From: Rheinheimera pacifica
GTDB taxonomy: Bacteria > Pseudomonadota > Gammaproteobacteria > Enterobacterales > Alteromonadaceae
Direction of reading: 5' to 3'
DNA: 64,000 nt
Assembly: GCF_024809855.1 (NCBI RefSeq)
Contig: NZ_JANUEM010000003.1
Location: 1-64,000, forward strand
Below, one piece after another: positions 8,539 to 18,900 of the stretch (within the stretch, counting starts at the first letter, position 1; each line of letters opens with the position of its first letter). Made by a program: the position numbers and the translations under genes. Below the pieces are notes generated by a model. It was not told where the DNA came from, ran no database searches, and was given only the letters and a program-made list of their open reading frames with translations.

Positions 8539-8600
8539 GCTTAATTTTGAACAGAAGAGCTGACGCTTGTTAACGGCGTAGCTCTCTGTTCAAAATAAGC
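8539..8600. repeat. Near-perfect 62-nt hairpin with bulged bases
   Basis: The arms 8539-8566 and 8576-8600 pair almost completely (GCTTA, TTTTGAACAGA, GAGCT, ACGC on the left arm). Three single unpaired bases lie on the left arm and the loop is about 9 nt. There is no T run after it, so it is a poor Rho-independent terminator. It sits just behind the RHS1 immunity gene. The layout recalls an integron attC fold, but the RYYYAAC/GTTRRRY ends are absent. Confidence 0.6.
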
Positions 8601-8694
8601 AAAACCACCAGCAGCCTGGTCAGTGGATTCCAGTTGAACTGATCAGTGCTCGCCAGCAGGGCGGGCAATATGGTGCAGCGCCAGCATCATGTAA

Positions 8695-8721
8695 AGGTGC
8701 GTTATATTTATCAGGATTATT
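8695..8721 (+). repeat. 27-bp direct repeat, copy 1
   Basis: AGGTGCGTTATATTTATCAG plus GATTATT occurs here and again, without a mismatch, at 21123-21149. This copy directly precedes the start of a family pseudogene at 8725. The other follows a family pseudogene. The two may mark ends of an earlier duplicated or moved segment. Confidence 0.6.
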
Positions 8722-8724
8722 AAA

Positions 8725-9052
8725 ATGAAACAGGCGGTATTGGTATTTTCTTTGTTGTTAATTTCGGCTGCGCAGGTCTATGCAGCTGATGATTACGTAG
8801 GTGGTCAAATTACCTCGCTCAAGGCTCATGGTACAGACCCCGCTATTCGTTTATCGGGTAACGTTGTTCCTGCTAAATGTGATGGTGGAACTTACGGTTA
8901 TTGTATTTCGCCGGCTTGCCGGAGGAGCTGCATCGTATTTATGCTATAGCGCTGGCGTTGTCGCTCACCGGTAAGTACGTAATAGTTTATACAACAGTGG
9001 CGGCACTATCTGCCGTATTAACAATATTCAAATTATTTCTCGCTTGAATTGA
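8725..9052 (+). pseudogene. Small exported-protein family, multiply frameshifted
   Basis: The signal peptide MKQAVLVFSLLLISAAQVYA and mature start DDYVGGQITSLKAHG are intact up to a Cys in AKCDGG. The frame then shifts: the family helix (RIYAIALALSLTGKYVIVY) lies in another frame, and the last Cys plus CRINNIQIIS strand lie in a third. The 74-residue product of the first frame would lack the helix. At least two indels separate it from a working gene. Confidence 0.7.
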
Positions 9053-9108
9053 CGGATTCGAAATCAATACTTAGCGACTGAAAACGAATTATGTGAGGTT
9101 TAAAACAA

Positions 9109-9460
9109 ATGGCGGTTGTAACAGGGGTATTGTTGGTGTTTGGTTGGAGCTTGCTGCTTGCAGCACAAAGCATACAAGCCACAGAGTACTTTAGAGGCCG
9201 CGCCATTATTGGTGCTGGGGTGTTTACGTCTGGTGGATAAAGTATTTTGCGGATTGATATCTGCGGTGATAAAAGCACGATACCTGCGTGTGCCAGTACT
9301 GGCCGGTTAGCTATCGATAGCATATAAGGATGTGATCGCTATTGTTATGACTGCATACGCCACAGGCGAAACTAAAGTCGATATCATCGCCACAGCAAGC
9401 TGCTTAAGCTGGGCAAACGCCCAAGATTTTATTGGTATTAAAGTTGGCACTATGCCTTGA
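9109..9460 (+). pseudogene. Small exported-protein family, stops and frameshift
   Basis: ATG 9109 starts a signal peptide (MAVVTGVLLVFGWSLLLAAQ, then SIQA) and mature start TEYFRGRAIIG. A TAA follows after FTSGG. The frame reopens as SILRIDICGDKS with ACASTGRLAIDS, then another TAA. After a frameshift come the family helix VIAIVMTAYATGETKVDIIA and a late Cys, ending at 9460. All family parts are present but in pieces, so the gene is inactive. It is somewhat closer to the gene at 9491 than to the others. Confidence 0.65.
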
Positions 9461-9490
9461 TAGTTTTGTTTTTTATTATAGGGAAACTCT

Positions 9491-9841
9491 GTGTTTAAAA
9501 CAGTTAAAAGTCGTGTTTGTGTAGCTGCAATTGCCATGCTGATTGCAGCACCTGCCAGCGCAAATATTTGGTGCAGCGGTAAATTAGCCGGTGTTTATAT
9601 AACCTCTTCAGGTGATGTGGTAATAAATGGCAGTTGGCGCAACGATTGGACGCGGATTTGCAATCTCAATGCCGGCGAGGTTAGTGCAGTAACTTGCTCA
9701 ATGTGGGCCTCTTATGCTGCTACAGCAAAAAAAGACAGCTTAAATGTTAAGGTGGCTTATACGGCGGGACTAACCTCATGTAGCACCATTGGCACCTACG
9801 AAACCTCACCTATTCCATATTACCTGATGCTGGATGTATAA
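9491..9841 (+). CDS. Small exported protein, array family (SWRND type)
   Basis: This 116-residue protein has a GTG start and signal peptide ending APASA. The mature part reads NIWCSGKLAGVYI, VVINGSWRNDWTRICNLN, then VTCSMWASYAATAKKDSLNV and TSCSTIGTYETS. It has four Cys in the mature part rather than two and is more divergent than its neighbours, while keeping the same order of strand, helix and strand. I recall similar uncharacterised proteins in marine gammaproteobacteria, without a function. It is likely periplasmic or secreted. Confidence 0.75.
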   Translation: MFKTVKSRVCVAAIAMLIAAPASANIWCSGKLAGVYITSSGDVVINGSWRNDWTRICNLNAGEVSAVTCSMWASYAATAKKDSLNVKVAYTAGLTSCSTIGTYETSPIPYYLMLDV

Positions 9842-9941
9842 ACCGAGCTGATATTCACCGGCAAAGTACTGAGTGTTGCTGGCTGTGATAGCTCAAATTG
9901 ACCAGCTGGCGTTTTATTTAAAAAGCGAAAATAGGTTGATT

Positions 9942-10304
9942 ATGTTTAAAATATTAAAAAAATACGCGGCGGTCTATTTATTTACTGCACCTGTAATGGT
10001 TAATGCCGCTCATTATTGTGTAGGGAAAGTCCAAACCGTGGATGTTGCAGGTAATGGAAATTTGCAGGCAGATATTGAAGGTATAGGCTTTGGTAATATT
10101 TTATGTTCCTTAAGTGAAAAAAAAGGCGAATATGAGACTGAAGCCTGTAGAGCGAGCTTTAGCTTGTTGTTAGCAGCAAATATGGCAAACAAACCAGTAA
10201 GGCTTTATTTTAACAACGATGGCAATACATCTTGCAATAAAGGTAACTGGCTGGATTTTTCTGCACCTATCCATGGCTTTTATTACATACGTTTGGAAGG
10301 GTAG
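9942..10304 (+). CDS. Small exported protein, array family
   Basis: ATG 9942 gives a 120-residue protein with a signal peptide (MFKILKKYAAVYLFTAPVMV, then NA); an upstream in-frame start at 9873 would bury this signal and is rejected. The mature part has HYCVGKVQTVDV, a Cys in NILCSLS, a Cys in TEACRAS leading into the helix FSLLLAANMANKPVRLYF, and a Cys in TSCNKG. Four mature Cys suggest two disulfides. Function unknown. Confidence 0.72.
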   Translation: MFKILKKYAAVYLFTAPVMVNAAHYCVGKVQTVDVAGNGNLQADIEGIGFGNILCSLSEKKGEYETEACRASFSLLLAANMANKPVRLYFNNDGNTSCNKGNWLDFSAPIHGFYYIRLEG

Positions 10305-10341
10305 TTGTTTCCACATAAAAGTAATCAAAGGGTAGTGTTAC

Positions 10342-10652
10342 TTGAAAAGTATATTGTATTTTTTGATATTTTTTCTTGCTCAGCTATAGCCTGGGATGGT
10401 GAAGTATATGAGAAAATACAAAGCATAGATGTAACCGGCGGTGGTAATTATGGCTTTAGGGTTACATTGGAAGGTGCACCACCAATATGTGGCAATGCTA
10501 ATACGTGGGGATTTTTAAATGATACCGATAGTAACTACCAAACCTACGTATCGGTATTGCTGGCCGCTAAAGCTGCCAAGATGAACGTAACTATATTTAC
10601 TGTAAGAGATGTAAATGGTTATTGCCATGTTGGGCATGTTAGTATTAATTGA
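10342..10652 (+). pseudogene. Small exported-protein family, signal-peptide frameshift (WDG type, copy 2)
   Basis: The mature part (IAWDGEVYEKIQSIDV to HVSIN) is nearly identical to the intact gene at 1263-1580. The signal peptide reads MKSILYFLIFFLAQL from TTG 10342, 9 bases behind AAGGG, but in a different frame, and it ends at a TAG. One base has been lost or gained in the T-rich signal region. An upstream TTG at 10305 is in frame with the mature part but lacks a signal and ribosome site. Probably inactive; the sister copy is whole. Confidence 0.6.
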
Positions 10653-10716
10653 TTTACTATCTTTTGAATAGAAATATGTTGCTGTTATTCGCTGGAAATT
10701 TAAAGGGTTAAATAAA

Positions 10717-11049
10717 ATGAAGTGGTGTATCTTTCTGTATTTTATTGCATTTTTTAGTACTTTAACATTCGCTGGTTCTGGTGTTGGAAAAATACAGCGG
10801 ATAGAGCTGGGACCGATGTATAATGGAAAGGTATTTATTATTGTTGAGGGCGTGATGGAAGGGCAACCAACATGCCGCCAGCAAGGTAACTATCACTTCG
10901 TATTTGATGCCGAAGCTCCTGGTGGTGCTGCCTTGTTATCTGTAGTGCTAAGTGCACAGGTGGCGCAGAAAAACATTCATATATCTGGCTACAATACCTG
11001 CAATATTTACAGTGGTATTGAAGACCTGCGTTGGCTTCGTGTTGAATGA
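10717..11049 (+). CDS. Small exported protein, array family (GKIQRIELG type, copy 2)
   Basis: This 110-residue protein has signal peptide MKWCIFLYFIAFFSTLTFA and an AAAGGG ribosome site. The mature part has GVGKIQRIELG, a Cys in PTCRQQGNY, the helix LLSVVLSAQVAQKNIHIS and a Cys in NTCNIY. It is the intact counterpart of 1645-1976 and shows four T where that copy has three. Near the 3' end (LRWLRVE) the two copies diverge in silent positions, and the block identity then stops. Function unknown. Confidence 0.75.
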   Translation: MKWCIFLYFIAFFSTLTFAGSGVGKIQRIELGPMYNGKVFIIVEGVMEGQPTCRQQGNYHFVFDAEAPGGAALLSVVLSAQVAQKNIHISGYNTCNIYSGIEDLRWLRVE

Positions 11050-11193
11050 AATAATAACTGGTTTTAAATTGATGAGTTAAGGTTTTTTATGTGACTATAT
11101 TTCTGATTTCAGTTGTGTAAAGTTTACCTGAAGTCAGGAAAAGTTAATTAAGCATTTTAGTAGCATAATGAGTTAGATAATTATGAAGTATAC

Positions 11194-11505
11194 ATGAAAT
11201 ATTTATTTTTATTAATGATGGTTTTACCTTTTCATGTTGACGCTGAAGACTGGATTAACGTTAGTGATATGAGCAAATTGCACTGGCAAATGGCACCTGA
11301 TGGTAGAGTTTACTTTCGGAATATTGATCAATTCAATCCAGAGGCTTTAGCGTGTTGCTATAGCTACTATATTGATACAACAACAGAGGCAGGAAAATCT
11401 GCTTGGAGTGTTATTTTAGCTAAAATGGCTACATCGGGCTATTTGGTTCTAGGTGTTGCTAATATAAAACAGCCAGGACCAATTACACATTTAGGTAACT
11501 GGTAA
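11194..11505 (+). CDS. Small exported protein, divergent array member
   Basis: This 103-residue protein has signal peptide MKYLFLLMMVLPFHVDA and mature part EDWINVSDMSKLHWQM, an ACCYSYYID Cys pair, and the helix SAWSVILAKMATSGYLVLGV. It lacks the usual late Cys and ends LGNW. It has no counterpart in the first copy of the duplicated block. Position, size and the helix place it in the family, but it is among the more divergent members. Confidence 0.65.
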   Translation: MKYLFLLMMVLPFHVDAEDWINVSDMSKLHWQMAPDGRVYFRNIDQFNPEALACCYSYYIDTTTEAGKSAWSVILAKMATSGYLVLGVANIKQPGPITHLGNW

Positions 11506-11604
11506 TTTTAATATGTATTTTATGGCGAATAAGTGCCTGTTAGTTGAGTACCTTAAATGGCTTGGTAAATACCAATATTTATCATCACTTAGTGGATTAA
11601 TAAA

Positions 11605-11933
11605 ATGAAAATTATACTCAAGGTTGCAGCTTTTTTCTCTGTTTAATCAACTTTAACGCCACAGCTGGCGGGGAGGTTGATGCAGGAGACATTAATGTGC
11701 TGTTATTTTATAAAGGCCATGATGGTCTGTTATTAAAACATCAGTTTCCGTCGGATCCAGATAAATGTGGCCGATGGAATTATTATATTCTGCCAGATAA
11801 TCACCCTCATTTTCAGCAGATTTATGCAATGCTTTTGGCTGCGCAAACGGCAGGGAAAAAAGTAAGGTTTTACGTTGACGGTTGTCACCAGGGTATACCC
11901 GCAATAGCTAATGCCCAGTTGGATAAGCAGTAA
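11605..11933 (+). pseudogene. Small exported-protein family, T-tract frameshift in signal peptide
   Basis: ATG 11605 starts MKIILKVAAFF and hits a TAA after FSV. If the run of six T were seven, the frame would continue FLCLINFNATAGGEVDAGD into the mature part, which is whole: KCGRWNYY, the helix IYAMLLAAQTAGKKVRFYV, DGCHQG and an end at 11933. So a single T loss separates the signal peptide from the mature protein. An internal start could give only a leaderless product. Confidence 0.68.
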
Positions 11934-11986
11934 ACGTGAAGGGATATACTTCAAGCGCAATCAATTGATAGAGGCTTATAGTAAAA

Positions 11987-12331
11987 GTGAATAGGATGAT
12001 AAAAGCTAAATGGGCATTTGCAGTGTTGTTGGCGTTGAGCTGTGTTTCGGCAAATGCAGGCAGTCAGGTTGGTAAAGTTACTGGTTTGCTGGTACGAGCA
12101 ACTGATGGGTTAGTGTACTTCGAGATCGAAGGGGGCGTTGCATCTGATAAGCCGGCTTGTGCAACCAAAACTTACTGGATGATACGAGACGAAAACTCTG
12201 AAGTAGGCAAAAAGCAATACGCTATGCTGCTTGCCGCCCAGGCATCTGGTCGCGAGCTGGCTGTGCGTGGCATGAATACTTGTAACCGCTGGGGCGATGG
12301 CGAAGATGTAAACTGGTTACAACTTAGATAA
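11987..12331 (+). CDS. Small exported protein, array family (GKVTGLLV type)
   Basis: This 114-residue protein starts at GTG 11987 or ATG 11996 (MIKAKWAFAVLLALSCVSAN, then AG). The mature part has SQVGKVTGLLV, a Cys in PACATKTYW, the helix YAMLLAAQASGRELAVRG and a Cys in NTCNRWGDGED. Its last third is duplicated as the fragment at 2014-2156. It is a good example of the family consensus. Function unknown. Confidence 0.75.
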   Translation: MNRMIKAKWAFAVLLALSCVSANAGSQVGKVTGLLVRATDGLVYFEIEGGVASDKPACATKTYWMIRDENSEVGKKQYAMLLAAQASGRELAVRGMNTCNRWGDGEDVNWLQLR

Positions 12332-12344
12332 ACCTATGGATTAG

Positions 12345-12665
12345 ATGATTATGAAAATAATTACCGCTTTAGTAATGGGTTTGCTAGTTTGGAGCCCGTT
12401 CTGTTTCGCTGAACGTTACTGGCCGGCAGTGCCGCTTAGTGATTGGTCATTGTCATTAAATAATGGCGTGGCGTATATTACCTCAGCACAAATGGCAACG
12501 CATTGTACTCACTCCAGAGCACAAATTAATATGTCTGGCACTGAATTTGACAAAGCACTTTACGCTTACGCGTTATCAGCGAAAGCTAAAGGGAAGAAAG
12601 TAACTTATGTAGTTGATAATAACCACACTACGTGTGTTATTTCTGGCTTGGCGGAAATTGATTAA
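12345..12665 (+). CDS. Small exported protein, array family (RYWPAVPL type, copy 2)
   Basis: This 106-residue protein is almost identical to 2170-2490 across signal peptide and mature part, differing mainly in the signal (VMGLLVWSPFCFA) and near KKVTYVVDNN. It has Cys in THCTHS and TTCVIS. It lies 14 bases after the previous family gene and is probably co-transcribed with it. Function unknown. Confidence 0.75.
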   Translation: MIMKIITALVMGLLVWSPFCFAERYWPAVPLSDWSLSLNNGVAYITSAQMATHCTHSRAQINMSGTEFDKALYAYALSAKAKGKKVTYVVDNNHTTCVISGLAEID

Positions 12666-12687
12666 TTTCTTTATGTTAGGGGATAGT

Positions 12688-12873
12688 ATTAATTTCACAT
12701 GCAAGACAGTTTTTCGCATTTTGCTGGCCACTGCTTTTTTGTATAGAAAAGTATTAATTTATTCATCGTTTGGCAGGAGCCAGCTTGCCATGGATGAAGA
12801 TTTTAAATATTCATCACAAAAACTGGTTTCCTGTCGTGAAGTTTTGCAATCTACCACCTCATTTTATTGTTGA
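12688..12873 (+). pseudogene. Decayed copy of SCDGG-type gene
   Basis: The position in the block and the codons INFTCKTVFRILLATAFLYR match the signal peptide of the gene at 2512 (MNFTRKAFFAFVLSTAFFP). The start codon ATG has become ATT and the mature part is unrecognisable apart from a stray Cys. It lies directly before the conserved RHS upstream region. Confidence 0.55.
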
Positions 12874-12997
12874 AAAAATAAATTTCGAAAGTAAAATCTG
12901 CAATCTTTTTCCTATTTACTCATTAGCACTGAGGCTTGCCCTCTTTTAAGTAATAACTGTTTGTATAAATTATAACCGGCTCTGAAAGGATTAGCCC
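12862..12997 (+). promoter_or_regulatory. Conserved upstream region of RHS leader genes (copy 2)
   Basis: This is the second copy of the segment described at 2950-3079, here in front of the full-length RHS2. Small indels (for example an extra TACTCATTA-like stretch near 12915) separate the copies, while the TATAAATTATAACCGGCTCT part and the ribosome site are unchanged. Conservation is strongest in the last 65 bases before the ATG, as expected for a promoter and leader. Confidence 0.55.
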
Positions 12998-15900
12998 ATG
13001 CGCGCTGTTGTTCGTTATGTATTGTTAACTGTGATTATTTTGGCTGGTTTTACTGCAAAAGCCGATAGCGCGGGCTACAAAATTTATTCTGATTATGCCG
13101 GTAATATATATCTTGAGGCACCGAAAAAGTTTGTCTTAATTCACGGTGAAGTATCAATACCGCTGTCGTTAATACCCATTAATGGTTTATTAAAACTGGT
13201 TCAGGGTGCAAACGGCTGGAGCCTGGAAGTTCTTACTGAAGCTCAGTGGAAAGCTCTGCAATTAACTGAAGGGCACTCGGCCGTTAGTGGTCTTAAATAT
13301 GCAGACGTAGACGGCGATGGACGGCCTGATATTACTATCACATTTGATGTAGCAAGCTTACCGGCATTGATAGTAAAAGACCTGACAACTTCCCCGGTGT
13401 TGCAACAAACAGGTGTTAGCGTTCCGTATGATCCTGTAGACCCAGTGTTACATCAACCTCCCGTACTGGCTACTTTAGTCGGCATGTCCGCTGGCGAGTT
13501 CCGGGTTGATGAATCGGGCGCTGCTAATTATCAGCTACCTCTTGCTATTCCCGCTGGCATAGCTGGGGTACAACCGGCACTGGCATTTAACTATAACAGC
13601 AGCGCCGGTGATGGTTATATGGGGATGGGCTGGCAATTTGCTGGTGCTTCAGCAGTCAGCCGTTGCCCGAAAAACATAGCGGTTGATAATGTCCAAGGCA
13701 ACATATCGTTCAGCGCTTCCGACCGGCTCTGCCTGGATGGGCAGCGTTTAGTTACAAAAGGGCGAGCTAATGACATAGGTGTGTCTGACTCAGTGTACTG
13801 GTCGGCAACTGAATACCACACTGAGCTGGAAAGTTTTGGCATAGTGCGCCAGCATGGCAGCACCGCTCAAGGGCCATTGGCATTTTCAGTAGAAACAAAA
13901 TCCGGCGAGATACATTATTACGGCGATATCAGTGCGGTAAGTGGCAATGACTCTATGGGCAAGCCACTCGCCTTGTCGTTAAAAAGCTATGGTGGTTCTG
14001 CAGAAACCGGCAGCGATGCTTTTTTTGAAACTGCAGCCAGTAGTAATAAGGCCAGATTGTGGGCGCTTAAAGCAATAAAGGATGTGAAAGGCAACTATAT
14101 AGCGTTTCGGTATGCGAAGGATGTAAGTAAAGGTGAGCACTATCTGGCAGAGGTACACTACACCGGGCGAGCTGGCGGAGCTGCGCCTTTTGCCAGAGTT
14201 ATTCTGAATTATGAGAATAACACTAAAATTTCTGTTGGCTGGCATGCTGGCAGCCGTGTGGCTATGACAAAGCTGTTAACCAGTGTAGATATTTATCAGG
14301 ACGCTGCGTTATTCAGGCATTACCGGCTGAACTATTTTAATACCAATGTATTAGAAGAAAAAAATTACCTTGAGTCCATTCAGGAGTGTACCGACACCAA
14401 CGCAAAAAGTTGCTTACCAGCAACGGTATTTGAATGGGAGCGCCCAGCCGCCATTGTTACTGGTTACAACACTGAATGTAATTCAACTTACGATGCTTTG
14501 AATTATTGCTGGCAGGCTTCTATAGGTAAAAGTTTTGCGCCGTTTAGCACGTCAAGCACCCTAAAAGGCGCCTCAAATGAGCGGCAGTATCAGCAGATCA
14601 TTGATATTAATGGCGATGGCTATGCTGATATGGTGTACCCACGCTCAGGTAGCTGGCGTGTACGGTTTGGCGGCACAGCTAATTATGCTACCGAGTCGAC
14701 ATTAACTGCACTGGGGGTAAACAAAAAAGAATACGCACAAACTATTGATTACAATGGTGATGGCCAGCGAGACTTATTAATTGCCGATAGTGCGACAAAA
14801 AACTGGCATACGCTGGCGTATATTCCTTCTACTTCTCAATCGGTACAGTGTGAGCCAAACGGTGGCGGGACAAAATTATGTGTTCCGGTAACTGTGACGT
14901 CAAGTTATACCTTAATTGATACTCAACGTAACGCCTTTGGGTTGGAGGGGCAGGCTTTTGTTGCCGACATCGATGGCGATGGCCTGGAGGATATTGTTTA
15001 CCTGCGTAACAATCGCTTTAAAATGTACCGCAACCTGGGTAAGTTAATGAACGGTAGCTATTTCAGTGAAGAAGTAGATCTGGGGCCTATTGGCGGTAGT
15101 GATGCTACAGGGACATTTAGCCCGCTAATTTTCACTGCGGATATGAAGTCTGCCTCGATGATTGATATTAACGGTGACGGTAAAACCGATATTTTATTAA
15201 GGGTAACTGAAAGTAGATGTTCTGGCGGAAATTTCAGCCCAACTGAATGTGAGCGCAGAGGGTTTCGATGGACCTCCATAACGCGTTTAAAATTATTTGT
15301 TTCGACCGGCACCCAGTTAGTGAATGACGCTGACGACATGACTAATTACAGTGATGTCAGAGCCGTTGATTTAAATGGAGATGGTTACACAGATATTCTT
15401 TATCGTGCCAATAATATCTGGCACTATCGCCTGTCGGATGGCTCAGCTTTTCAGGCCGCACGTAGTACAGGGCTTAGTGTGGCAGATAACCTAAAGCATT
15501 TAACGTACTTTTTGGATCTGAACGGTGATGGCCGCACAGATATTTTATTACCTACCAGTAACAATACCTGGCAGGTTTATCTTACCCGTCCCAGCACCAA
15601 TGCCGAACAGGTAGTATTTGAGCGTCGAGGTACCAGAGCCTTTGATGCGAATGCCACAATTCAGTTTGCTGATATTAATGCTGACGGAAAGCTGGATTTA
15701 TTAACATCAACGAATGACAGCGGCTGGAAAACCTTTTTGGGTACCAGGCCAAATATAAAAGATCACGTAATTAAAAATATCACCAATGGCTGGGGCGTTA
15801 AAACCAGTATTGCTTATAAAAATATTACAGATAGCAATGTATATTTCCGGCAGTCTTCATCAAATAACATCAGCAGTGATTACTTCTCGCCCAGAGCTGG

Positions 15901-18900
15901 TTTGTATGTAGTGTCTAATGTTAGCACCCAAACAACCGCAACAAACAGTGTGGGTGTTGACTACCAGTACGGCGGTTTATTACTGCATAAAAAAGGCCGT
16001 GGGCTATTAGGCTTTGAAGTGCTAAGAACCACTGATAAGCAAACTGATGTGGTGACAGAGACAGTTTATCACCAGGAGTGGCCTTATACCGGTATACCTA
16101 AATCTACATCTCAGGCAAAAGGAACGGTACAACTATCGTTTGCGCAGAATAATGTCAATGTTATTAACAGCGCCTATGGCGGTAAATTTCCGTATATTCA
16201 AAGCACTGAAGAATTCAGTTATCAGCAAGGCAGTGATGGTCGGGAATATGGCTTGGCAAAAACAAGCAGCACTTTTACATATGACAGCTACGGCAATTTA
16301 ACTGCCAGCACGCTTGTTCAGTCAGATATTGCAAATAATGCAGAGCGCTTGGTAACCACAACGGTGAACGATTATGGCACCAGCGCAATTTACCAACGCT
16401 ATGGGCGTTTAACATCGTCTTCTGTCAGAAAACAGCTGTATGAGAGTAATGCATTAAAAAGTGATATTAGCAGGTCCAGTGCGTTTAGTTATTATTCCGG
16501 CGATTTGATGCTGGAAACCGAAACGCTATCGCCAGGCGATGCTAAAACAAAAACCACAACACGTTACAGTTATGATGCCGCGGGCAATACAACTGCTAAA
16601 GCGGTAACTGCCGGTACCAACGCCAGCGGTTCAGCTACAGCTACCAGAACGAGCAGAACGGTGTATGACAACCGGTTTCGCTATATTAAACAAAGTGTAG
16701 ATGTAACCGGCCATAGCACAGATTTTACTTACAACAGTATGCCGGCTGACACCGTAACGGGCATTATCCGTTATATCAATGCAACGGATAGCAACGGGCA
16801 AACCAGCAGGCAGTATTTTGACGTGCTGGGCCGCCAATATCATGCTTATCAGAAAGGCAAAGGTGATAATGACCCTATAATTAACAGCTATAGCTACCAA
16901 TATTACTGCGGTAGTTCGTGTGATATCAGCGGTGCTTATGTTCGCATTACCCAGGTAACAGACGGGCAGGCAGAGCAGCAGCAGTTTTTGGATAAGTTTG
17001 GCCGAGCGATTGCCAGCAAAACACAGCTTTCAGATGGTACCTGGTCTGTGTCAACTACCTCCTATGATAGTCAGGGGCGGCCGGATAAAACCTATGAACC
17101 GGGAAAAGACACTGCTTCAACCCTGTTTAGCCAGGCACACTATGATAATTTGGGCAGGATATCCAGCACCAGTCTCGCCAGCGGCGGCACTAGTAGTATT
17201 GAATATCAGGGGCTAACGGTTGTTGAAACTGATCCTAATAATAAAACGAAACGAACCACCAATAACTACCTGGGACAAAGCAAGCAGGTCGAAGACCATT
17301 TAGGTAACAAACTACAGTACAGCTATGATGCCTTTGGCAACTTGGACACTGTAACGGCGATAAGTGGCAGCGTCAGTAGCGTGCGTACCAAAAATCTGTA
17401 CGATGCTTATGGCCGTAAATATCAGATGACGGATCAGGATAAAGGCACCTGGTCATACGTTTACAATGCTTTTGGCGAATTGCTGAGCCAGACGAATGCC
17501 AATAATCAGGTAACAACGTTTAATTATGATGCTATTGGCAGACAAAGCCGCCGTCAGGATCCGTCAGGCACCACTTGTTGGGAATATGGCAGCAGTGCAA
17601 TAAGTTATAACCTGAACAAACTGGTACGGGTACGTAGCTTCGACAGTAATGTTGCTTGTGACACTACAGTAACTCCGGCGTATGAAGAAATATACAGCTA
17701 TAACAGCAGGGGGTTAGCGTCTGGCAAGCTGGTGCGTACAGCGGGTAGTAGTTTCCGTATCAGCAGCACCTATGATAGCTATAACCGTTTGAACTTATTA
17801 ACTTATCCATCCTGGTCGTTAAACCCCGCTGATGATGTAGTAATAAAGCATCATTATGACAATGGCGCGTTAACCAAGCTTATTGATAACCAGAGCAATC
17901 GTGTTTATCAGCAAGTCTCAGAGATTAATGCCCGTGGCCAGGCCACAAAGGTGATTTATGCCAATGGTGTAACGGAAGACCGGGCGTTTTACGCTCACAG
18001 CGGCTGGCTGGATACGCTTACGGTGAAGCGCGGCAGTACCCACGTACATAATATGGACTACAACTATGACTATGTGGGTAATGTTAGCCAGCGCCAGCTG
18101 AATTTTGGCAGTGTAGGCAGTCAGGCCGGTTTTACTGAAGTGTTTGGTTATGATGATTTGCATCGGGTAACCTCACGTACTATCAGTGCCGTAAGCGGTA
18201 GCAGCGGCTATAACAGCCTGCCGGCGGCGCTGAAGATGAATGAAAGCTACCGCTTCGATCATTTTGGCAATATGACCTTTAAAACCAATGTCGGTAATTA
18301 TTGCTATACCGCCACTAACGCTGCAGGCATAAAGCTAACAAACCGGTTAACCGCAGTGGGCCCTGCGAGCAATTGCACCGGTACAGGGACATATACCTTT
18401 AGTTATGATAATAACGGCAATGTCACCAACGACGGTAAACGCAGTTTTACCTATACCGCGTTTGATAAGCCAGCCCGTGTAACACAGGGCGCTAACCGTA
18501 CCGACTTTGCTTATGGGCCAGATCGGCAGATGTTCCGGCGTATTGATGTACGTGACAATAAAACCACCGATACGCTATATATCGATGGCGCCTATGAGCG
18601 GGCGAATCTGCCAACTGGCGTTACAGAGCATAAGTTTTATGTGGGTAATGCCGTTATTACCAAACGCAGCAATAACGCGCATGACGAACATTACCTGCAC
18701 AAAGATGGCCAGGGCTCAACCACAAGTATAACGAATGCCAGCGGTGCCTTGTTACAGCAGTTTATCTATGACCCATGGGGCAAGCAGTACAGCGTAAGCA
18801 CTAACAGTGTGTTTAACACTTACTCAAACCCTGGTACCAGCAAAGGTTATACCGGTCATAATATGGTGAATGACTTTGAGGTTATTCATATGGGCGGCCG

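Noticed and set aside
8539-8600. Integron attC site and cassette array explanation for the small genes
   Set aside because: The fold looks right but the RYYYAAC/GTTRRRY ends are missing, only one such hairpin was seen, and the small genes are not separated by repeats of this kind.
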